This document shows, in pieces, positions 44,066 through 49,753 of a stretch of DNA of 49,753 nucleotides. How positions within the stretch are numbered: position 1 is the first letter of the stretch; every line of letters begins with the position of its first letter. The notes beneath the pieces were generated by a model. It ran no database searches. It saw nothing but the letters and a program-made list of their open reading frames with translations, and was not told where the DNA came from. The stretch comes from Alistipes sp. GTDB taxonomy: Bacteria > Bacteroidota > Bacteroidia > Bacteroidales > Rikenellaceae. The stretch is from assembly GCA_017465605.1 (NCBI GenBank), contig JAFTVW010000028.1, forward strand, positions 1 to 49,753, in the 5' to 3' direction. The translations under genes and the position numbers were made by a program.

Positions 44066-45328
44066 ATGTTCGCAATTGACAATTACGATTTCACGGGCAA
44101 ACGTGCAATCATTCGCGTTGATTTCAACGTACCCCTCAATGGTGAGGGTCAGGTAACTGACGACACTCGTATTCGTGCCGCTATTCCTACCATCAAGAAG
44201 GTATTGGAGAAGGGTGGTTCAGTGATTTTGATGTCACACTTGGGTCGTCCCAAGAAGAATCCCGATCCAAAGTTCTCGTTGGAGCAGATTATCCCTGCTA
44301 TCGAGGCTCGTTTGGGCGAGAAGATTCAGTTCGCAGGTGACTGTATGGGCGAGAAGGCTGCCGAGATGGCTGCTGCATTGAAGCCCGGAGAGGTTATGTT
44401 GTTGGAGAACTTGCGTTTCTATGCTGAGGAGGAGGGTAAGCCTCGTGGCTTGGCTGAGGACGCAACAGACGAGGAGAAGAAGGCCGCAAAGAAGGCTCTC
44501 AAAGAGGGTCCTCAGAAGGAGTTTGTAAAGAAGCTCGCTTCGTATGCTGACTGCTACATCAACGACGCATTTGGTACAGCTCACCGCGCTCACTCGTCAA
44601 CAGCTCTTATCGCCGAGTACTTCCCCGAGGATAAGATGTTCGGTTATGTGATGGAGAACGAGTTGAAGGCTATCGATGGCGTGATGTCTAACCCACAGCG
44701 TCCATTCGTTGCTATCGTAGGTGGCTCGAAGGTTTCTACAAAGATTACTATCATCGAGAAGTTGATGGAGAAGTGCGACAAGATTATCATCGGTGGCGGT
44801 ATGACCTATACCTTCGCAGCTGCTTTGGGTGGCAAGGTAGGTAAGTCAATCTGCGAGCCCGATATGTTCCCCGTAGCTTTGGATATTTTGAAGAAGGCTG
44901 AGGAGAAGGGTATCAAGATTGTTACATCACCCGATGCTCTTATCGCTGACGATTTCTCTCAGGAGGCTAACACCGAGGAGGCTTCTGCAAGCAATATCCC
45001 CGACGCATGGGAGGGTGTTGACATCGCTTCTGAGGGTAAGGAGCTCTTCGCTAAGGAGATTATGGAGTGCAAGACTATCCTCTGGAATGGCCCTGTTGGC
45101 GTATTCGAAATTGATAAGTTTGCAACTGGCTCTAAGGCTGTGGCTGACGCTATTGCTGAGGCTACTGCTAACGGCGCATTCTCACTTATCGGTGGTGGTG
45201 ACTCTGTGGCTTGTATCAACAAGTTCGGTTTGGCCGACAAGGTATCGTATGTTTCAACAGGCGGTGGTGCATTGTTGGAGTATATGGAGGGTAAGGAGTT
45301 GCCAGGTGTAGCTGCAATCCGCAAGTAA
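44066..45328 (+). CDS. pgk: Phosphoglycerate kinase
   Basis: A 420-residue cytoplasmic glycolytic enzyme that makes ATP from 1,3-bisphosphoglycerate. Visible blocks are RVDFNVPL near 18, SHLGRPK near 60, the arginine of [16 protein letters not shown] in the hinge region and the C-terminal LIGGGDSVA. Length is typical. tpiA lies convergently 300 bases on, so two glycolytic genes are neighbours but not co-transcribed. A perfect terminator follows at 45490. Confidence 0.97.
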   Translation: MFAIDNYDFTGKRAIIRVDFNVPLNGEGQVTDDTRIRAAIPTIKKVLEKGGSVILMSHLGRPKKNPDPKFSLEQIIPAIEARLGEKIQFAGDCMGEKAAEMAAALKPGEVMLLENLRFYAEEEGKPRGLAEDATDEEKKAAKKALKEGPQKEFVKKLASYADCYINDAFGTAHRAHSSTALIAEYFPEDKMFGYVMENELKAIDGVMSNPQRPFVAIVGGSKVSTKITIIEKLMEKCDKIIIGGGMTYTFAAALGGKVGKSICEPDMFPVALDILKKAEEKGIKIVTSPDALIADDFSQEANTEEASASNIPDAWEGVDIASEGKELFAKEIMECKTILWNGPVGVFEIDKFATGSKAVADAIAEATANGAFSLIGGGDSVACINKFGLADKVSYVSTGGGALLEYMEGKELPGVAAIRK

Positions 45329-45360
45329 GATTGTTTCTTGTGGCAGCATTGGTGGCCAGC

Positions 45361-45425
45361 TCGTTTGCAAAAACCTCATTTACGCCAAGTAAACTGCGGT
45401 TTCTCGGCCTTCGACAGCGAACCAA
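45361..45425 (-). repeat. Diverged copy of the 124-bp repeat family
   Basis: On the minus strand a core beginning CGAGAAACCGCAGTTTAC and ending near CGTAAATGAGG is nearly identical to the repeat at 194-317, including the TTTAC/GTAAA hairpin. The flanking match is weaker. It lies in the pgk 3' region before its terminator. A further short match (AGTTGTATAACAAG) lies at 45537-45550. Confidence 0.75.
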
Positions 45426-45489
45426 ATCTGCTCACGATAAAAGAATTTTCAATAAATGTAATTTCTGAATAAGAGATTCAAAATCATTC

Positions 45490-45531
45490 AAGGGGTTGTC
45501 CAACAATATTGTCGGGCAACCCCTTTTGTTT
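45490..45531 (+). terminator. pgk terminator (AAGGGGTTG family)
   Basis: AAGGGGTTGTCCAACA (45490-45505) / TGTCGGGCAACCCCTT (45510-45525), then TTGTTT. A near copy of the terminator at 29931. Confidence 0.9.
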
Positions 45532-45573
45532 GAGAAGTTGTATAACAAGGCTTCATCTTATATAAAAATAACA

Positions 45574-45607
45574 AAATAGCCGCTACGCAAAAGCATAGCG
45601 GCTATTT
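45574..45607 (-). terminator. tpiA terminator, bidirectional
   Basis: AAATAGCCGCTA (45574-45585) / TAGCGGCTATTT (45596-45607), with T-rich sequence on both strands. It ends 19 bases before the tpiA stop. Confidence 0.88.
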
Positions 45608-45626
45608 ATTATTTGTGGGGAAGTGA

Positions 45627-46379
45627 TTAGAAACCCTTACCGATAGCGAGGAAGTCCTCAGCCTTCAAAGCTGCGCCTCCGATAAGACCACCGTCAACGT
45701 CCTCCTTAGCGAAGATCTCGGCTGCGTTTGAAGGCTTGCAAGAGCCACCATACAAGATAGGGCACTCAGCAGCTGCTGCGCCGAACTTAGATGCCAATAC
45801 CTCGCGGATATAAGCGTGAATCTCCTGTGCCTGCTCTGCGGTAGCTGTCTCGCCTGTACCGATTGCCCAAACTGGCTCGTAAGCGATTACAAGATTCTTA
45901 AACTGCTCCTCTGTAAGGTTGAATACAACCTCCTCAATCTGAGCCTTGCAAACGTCGAAGTGCTTGCCTGCCTTACGCTCCTCCAAGCTCTCACCTACAC
46001 AGTAGATAGGCTTCAAACCGTTGGCGTAAGCCTGAGCCATCTTCTTGTTCAAAGTCTCTGATGTCTCACCGTAGTACTGGCGACGCTCTGAGTGACCCAA
46101 GATAACGTACTCACAACCCAAAGCTGCAATCATCTGAGCTGCAACCTCACCTGTGTAAGCACCCTTAGCCTCAGTTGCGCAATCCTGCGCACCAACAGCG
46201 ATGTCAGAACCCTTAACTGCCTCAACAACCTGAGAGATGTGAGTGAAAGGAGGGCATACGATGAAGTTTACGCACTCGCAAACCTCGCCACGACCAGCCA
46301 CTACATTCTTTGCCAACTCAACGCCCTCAGCGGGGAGAGTGTTCATCTTCCAGTTACCTGCTACAATCTTTTTTCTCAT
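45627..46379 (-). CDS. tpiA: Triosephosphate isomerase
   Basis: A 250-residue TIM-barrel enzyme interconverting dihydroxyacetone phosphate and glyceraldehyde-3-phosphate. Active-site residues are Lys11 (AGNWKMN), His in ILGHSERRQY and Glu in AYEPVWAIGTG; the phosphate-gripping GGSCKPSN and GLIGGAAL blocks are at the end. It starts 35 bases after the RhuM-Fic gene stops on the same strand, so it may be read from that promoter or from its own in the gap. Confidence 0.97.
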   Translation of the reverse strand: MRKKIVAGNWKMNTLPAEGVELAKNVVAGRGEVCECVNFIVCPPFTHISQVVEAVKGSDIAVGAQDCATEAKGAYTGEVAAQMIAALGCEYVILGHSERRQYYGETSETLNKKMAQAYANGLKPIYCVGESLEERKAGKHFDVCKAQIEEVVFNLTEEQFKNLVIAYEPVWAIGTGETATAEQAQEIHAYIREVLASKFGAAAAECPILYGGSCKPSNAAEIFAKEDVDGGLIGGAALKAEDFLAIGKGF

Positions 46380-46414
46380 TTTTCTTTAAGTTTTATTGTT
46401 TGTAAATTGTTATG

Positions 46415-47398
46415 TTAATTTCTCTTGTTAATAAGATTCACAACCACTTTGGTCATAATGTCTTTCTCCTCGGTACGACTCTCAGCAATCATCAGAGTTA
46501 ATGCCACAAGAGTATTATTGTCTATCAATCGCGAGCCATCTTCGCGGTACAAGATGCCGTTCTTCTCCATAAACCACAAAAACAAGAACGCTGCAATACG
46601 CTTGTTGCCATCACTGAACGAATGGTTTTTTGTAGTCAAATAGAGCAGGTTTGCAGCTTTCTCCTCAACACTTGGATAAAGATCACGACCTCCAAAGGTT
46701 TGATATATAGCCCCCATAGTGCTATGGAATGAACCATCTTTTTCACGAGCAAACAAATCGCTTGCTCCGAATTGGGCTTTCAGCACTTGCAAAGCCTCCA
46801 TCGCACTTTCATATGTTGCACGAAACGGCTCATCTGCGGTGGTATCGGTGATTTCCAACTGCTGGTAATCATATCTGTCAAGCGTATCGAGGCCATAGGC
46901 AAAATCGCTGATGACTCGCAACAACCCGATAGCTTCATCTTTCGTTACCGATTTAGCCGCCAACACCTCGTTCATTATCGCAATCGTTCGTTTCAGTTCA
47001 TCTAACTGTTCTGCCTTGACATTGCGATTGATGGCGTATCCCTGAATCAAATACTCTTTAAGAACTCTATTTGCCCAAATGCGGAACTGGGTACCGCGCA
47101 TCGATTTAACCCTATAACCAACCGATATGATAACATCGAGGTTATAAAATTTTATCTTTCGACTAATTAGCCTACCTCCTTCATCTTGAACTTGTAAAAA
47201 ATCCTTACAAGTTAACGTTCGCTCCAACTCCCCTTCCTTATATACATTACGAATATGCATCGTAATATTCTGAGGTCGAACTTGTAATAACTGCGCCATC
47301 TGCGCCTGCGATAACCACACACTATCACCCTCCAAACGGACATCTAATTCTGTTTGTCCGTCGGAGGATTGATATATGATTATCTCGCCTTTGTTCAT
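46415..47398 (-). CDS. RhuM-type N-terminus fused to a Fic/Doc domain
   Basis: A 327-residue cytoplasmic protein. Residues ~1-120 match the RhuM/virulence-protein domain (a start like IIYQSSDGQTELDVRLE, then WLSQAQMAQLLQV and the IISVGYRVKS and WANRVLKEYL segments), and ~200-320 a Fic domain with motif HSFSDGNKR at 259-267. The motif has Lys where AMP-transferring Fic proteins have Gly; Doc-type kinases also carry Lys there, so phosphorylation or another modification is possible (family knowledge plus inference). No inhibitory antitoxin gene is adjacent. It lies between two housekeeping genes, lysS and tpiA. Confidence 0.87.
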   Translation of the reverse strand: MNKGEIIIYQSSDGQTELDVRLEGDSVWLSQAQMAQLLQVRPQNITMHIRNVYKEGELERTLTCKDFLQVQDEGGRLISRKIKFYNLDVIISVGYRVKSMRGTQFRIWANRVLKEYLIQGYAINRNVKAEQLDELKRTIAIMNEVLAAKSVTKDEAIGLLRVISDFAYGLDTLDRYDYQQLEITDTTADEPFRATYESAMEALQVLKAQFGASDLFAREKDGSFHSTMGAIYQTFGGRDLYPSVEEKAANLLYLTTKNHSFSDGNKRIAAFLFLWFMEKNGILYREDGSRLIDNNTLVALTLMIAESRTEEKDIMTKVVVNLINKRN

Positions 47399-47506
47399 AG
47401 TTATTTATATACCTATGCACAATTATATCTTGTTATCCTAAATCGTATAAGTCGAGCGACATTAAGGCTACTCGCAAATGGGAAAGAGCTGCATCAGAAG
47501 ATTTTA

Positions 47507-49243
47507 CTACTCGGCCTTCTGCGCATCAATCCAAGCCTTCACCTCGGCAGTAGCCAAGCCCAACTTGTTCTTCTTATTGAAGCCGCAGAGGTCGTTGAAG
47601 AGCTTACCGCCACCATTTGCCGCTGTGTTTTGGAACGACTCTACGGTGATATAACCCATCTTCTGGATTGCCTCAACCCACTCGGCGGGGATACCTGCCT
47701 CGACATACTTCTCGGCATCGTCGGCCACAACCTTCTTCTCGGGACGCATAGTTGGGAAGAACAACACGTCCTGAATAGATGGCTGGTTGAGCATAAACAT
47801 CGTAAGGCGGTCGATACCGATACCCATACCTGAGCAAGAAGGCATACCGTACTCCAATGCACGCACAAAATCCATATCGATAAACATCGCCTCGTCGTCG
47901 CCCTTCTCCGAGAGCTTCAACTGCTCTTGGAAACGCTCCAATTGGTCGATAGGGTCGTTCAACTCCGAATAAGCGTTACAGAGCTCCTTACCGTTAACGA
48001 ACAACTCGAAACGCTCGGTCAAATCCTGATTGTCGCGGTGACGCTTGCACAATGGCGACATCTCGCGTGGATAGTCGCAGATGAATGTAGGCTGAATCAA
48101 ATCGCCCTCGCAATACTGGCCAAAGATAGCATCGATAAGCTTACCCTTACCCATCGTATCGTCAATCTCGACATTCAAACGCTGGCACGCCTCACGAAGC
48201 TGCTCCTCCGACTGGCCTGTGATATCGTAGCCTGTCTTTTCGAGGATTGCATCGGTCATAGTAAGGCGGCGGAACGGAGCCTTGAACGAAATCTGCTTGC
48301 CATCAATCTCCAACTCGGTGGTGCCGTTTGTTGCCATCGCTACACGCTCCAACATCTTCTCCGTAAACTCCATCATCCACTTGTAGTCCTTGTAGGCAAC
48401 ATAAATCTCCATACAAGTAAACTCTGGGTTGTGGGTGCGATCCATACCCTCGTTGCGGAAGTTCTTACCGAACTCATACACACCGTCGAACCCACCCACG
48501 ATAAGACGCTTCAAATAGAGCTCCGTAGCGATTCGCATATAGAAATCGGTATCCAAAGCGTTGTGGTGAGTGATAAAAGGACGTGCCGACGCACCTCCGG
48601 GGATAGGCTGCAAGATTGGGGTCTCAACCTCCACATAGCCGTGCTCGTTGAAGAACTCACGCATTGTGGCCATAATCTTTGCACGCTTAACAAACACCTC
48701 GCGCACCTGTGGATTTACAACCAAATCGACATAACGCTGACGATAACGCACCTCGGGGTCGGTCAAGGCATCAAACTGCTTGCCGTCCTTCTCCTTGACG
48801 ATAGGCAGAGGACGAATTGACTTCGAGATAACGGTAAACTGCTGGCAGTGTACCGACTTCTCGCCCGAATTGGTGATGAATGCAAAACCCTCGACACCTA
48901 CAAAGTCACCAATATCCAACAACTTCTTGAATACGGTGTTGTAGAGCGTTGGGTCGCCCTCGGGACAGATGTCGTCGCGGCGGATATATACCTGAATACG
49001 ACCCGTGTGGTCCTGCAACTCGAAAAATGATGCACTACCCATAATTCGGCGGCTCATAATACGACCTGCGATACGCACCTTAGCGTACTGCTCCTTGTTC
49101 TCCTCGGTGAGGTTTTGTGAAATCTCGGCAGCTGTGGCCGTCACATCGTACATTTGGGCTGGATAAGGTTCAATGCCCAACTCGCGCAGCGCGGTAAGCG
49201 ACTTACGGCGCAAAACTTCTTGTTCGCTGAGTTCCAAGCTCAT
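47507..49243 (-). CDS. lysS: Lysine--tRNA ligase (class II)
   Basis: A 578-residue class II synthetase charging tRNA-Lys. The N-terminal OB-fold anticodon-binding domain (~55-170) is followed by the catalytic core with FRNEGMDRTHNPEFT (motif 2) and GMGIGIDRL (motif 3). A C-terminal extension of ~75 residues, after motif 3, is not present in the E. coli enzyme (~505 residues) but is usual in Bacteroidota. A clear promoter lies 80-115 bases upstream, with its -33 box in repeat DNA. Confidence 0.96.
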   Translation of the reverse strand: MSLELSEQEVLRRKSLTALRELGIEPYPAQMYDVTATAAEISQNLTEENKEQYAKVRIAGRIMSRRIMGSASFFELQDHTGRIQVYIRRDDICPEGDPTLYNTVFKKLLDIGDFVGVEGFAFITNSGEKSVHCQQFTVISKSIRPLPIVKEKDGKQFDALTDPEVRYRQRYVDLVVNPQVREVFVKRAKIMATMREFFNEHGYVEVETPILQPIPGGASARPFITHHNALDTDFYMRIATELYLKRLIVGGFDGVYEFGKNFRNEGMDRTHNPEFTCMEIYVAYKDYKWMMEFTEKMLERVAMATNGTTELEIDGKQISFKAPFRRLTMTDAILEKTGYDITGQSEEQLREACQRLNVEIDDTMGKGKLIDAIFGQYCEGDLIQPTFICDYPREMSPLCKRHRDNQDLTERFELFVNGKELCNAYSELNDPIDQLERFQEQLKLSEKGDDEAMFIDMDFVRALEYGMPSCSGMGIGIDRLTMFMLNQPSIQDVLFFPTMRPEKKVVADDAEKYVEAGIPAEWVEAIQKMGYITVESFQNTAANGGGKLFNDLCGFNKKNKLGLATAEVKAWIDAQKAE

Positions 49244-49324
49244 ATATTTCTCTATTTATAAATTTTGCAATGGTAAAAACTCCAAAAAAGGCTTATTACC
49301 TTTGGGTAAATGCGCTTTTCAGCG

Positions 49325-49355
49325 CAAAGTTACCTATTGTAATTCAAAATTCAAA
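49325..49355 (-). promoter_or_regulatory. lysS promoter, -33 box inside repeat
   Basis: On the minus strand TTTG (49355-49352), a 19-base spacer, then TAACTTTG (49332-49325): an exact consensus match. The TTTG belongs to the TTCAAAA-type heptamer run (module E) of repeat island 4. Confidence 0.8.
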
Positions 49356-49753
49356 ATTCAAAATTAAAAATTGGCTAAATAGATATACGTCATTCCTCAT
49401 TTTTACATCAACTAACCAACGGTGATAATATCAGGGTATATGTAAAAATGTAGGAAGGTTGCGATTAAGGTGAGAGCAGAGTGTGCTTGCACACTTTGCC
49501 GAACCGTAGCAACCAAAAGCCGCAAAGCGGATTAATCAACCGCTTATTTACGACCTTGCAGTGTGCGACAACAAAATACTCTCCTTCTAAGGCAAGAGTG
49601 AGCACCCGAAGGGGAGGGAGTGTGTCTTGCCACAAAGGTTATTCTTTGCAACGTGGGTTACTATCAGAATGACGGTTTTATGTTTTATTCCACTTTTTAG
49701 CCGTAAAAAGTGGAGCAAAAAGCGGCGCAATGATAAATTTTAGGGGTCAGCCA
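49335..49753. repeat. Composite repeat island 4 (inverted, modules E-B-A-D), cut by window end
   Basis: Read on the minus strand, module order is D-A-B-E. B has arms 49398-49408 and 49440-49450 and differs from the copy at 22530 at a single core position. The stretch with the ACACACT/AGTGTGT-type motif and the CGGTTC-GCAACC region match 22440-22530. A (49577-49630) has lost part of its stem. D has arms TCCACTTTTT (49689-49698) / AAAAAGTGGA (49705-49714). The island continues beyond the window; there is no T module in this copy. Confidence 0.85.

Noticed and set aside
22340-49753. CRISPR array among the repeats
   Set aside because: The repeats are dispersed, modular and not separated by equal-length spacers; no cas genes are present.

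Overview
The window is a chromosomal segment of a Bacteroidota bacterium, order Bacteroidales, and an Alistipes/Rikenellaceae-like genome fits best; the genus is inference. The evidence is family content typical of the phylum (DUF4270 and DUF3098 proteins, a half-length starch-synthase domain protein, a DUF5672 protein, a fimbrillin-like lipoprotein), TTTG-N19-TAnnTTTG promoters ahead of galE and lysS, few obvious Shine-Dalgarno sequences, and the gene order ftsX-DUF3098-uppP-truB-queA.

Layout. 1-342 holds a 124-bp tandem repeat. 343-6790 (minus) holds an aldehyde dehydrogenase, an SDR and a large secreted GH2 beta-galactosidase. 7095-9577 (minus) holds a FucP-type sugar permease and a long-chain prenyl diphosphate synthase, separated by a polypyrimidine tract. 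9690-22230 (plus) is a housekeeping block: YfhO, FtsX, DUF3098, UppP, TruB, QueA, a GT5-half protein, a DUF4270 lipoprotein, TopA and a C1B peptidase. 22231-30206 is accessory: repeats, an IS256-type transposase, a lipoprotein, SppA, a structured spacer with two C9 tracts, a 36-aa peptide and a low-GC fimbrillin-like lipoprotein. 30207-35532 (plus) holds an organophosphate antiporter, tRNA-Leu (minus), an FAD dehydrogenase and two glycosyltransferase-type proteins. 35867-39425 (minus) is queD-polA. Then come tRNA-Ser, a GlsB-type membrane protein, galE, an outer-membrane protein, fabI, pgk, tpiA, a RhuM-Fic protein and lysS.

Functional links: ftsX, uppP and the prenyl synthase serve envelope growth or isoprenoid supply; truB, queA, queD and lysS serve tRNA modification or charging; pgk and tpiA serve glycolysis; the GH2 enzyme, FucP-type permease and galE could serve galactoside use, though they are not one operon.

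The most unusual feature is a family of composite non-coding repeat islands (22340-23035, 35600-35866, 42270-42884, 49335-49753). Three of them fill gaps between convergent genes. They are built from the same hairpin modules in varying order. Two hairpin types show compensatory base changes between copies. A terminator module sits directly at the stop codons of polA, fabI, the outer-membrane protein and the transposase. The copy before lysS appears to supply its -33 promoter box. Other points of interest are a 23-bp perfect palindrome overlapping the 3' end of tRNA-Leu beside a decayed second copy, and the C9-tract/small-peptide/fimbrillin locus. All calls come from reading the sequence; no database search was run.
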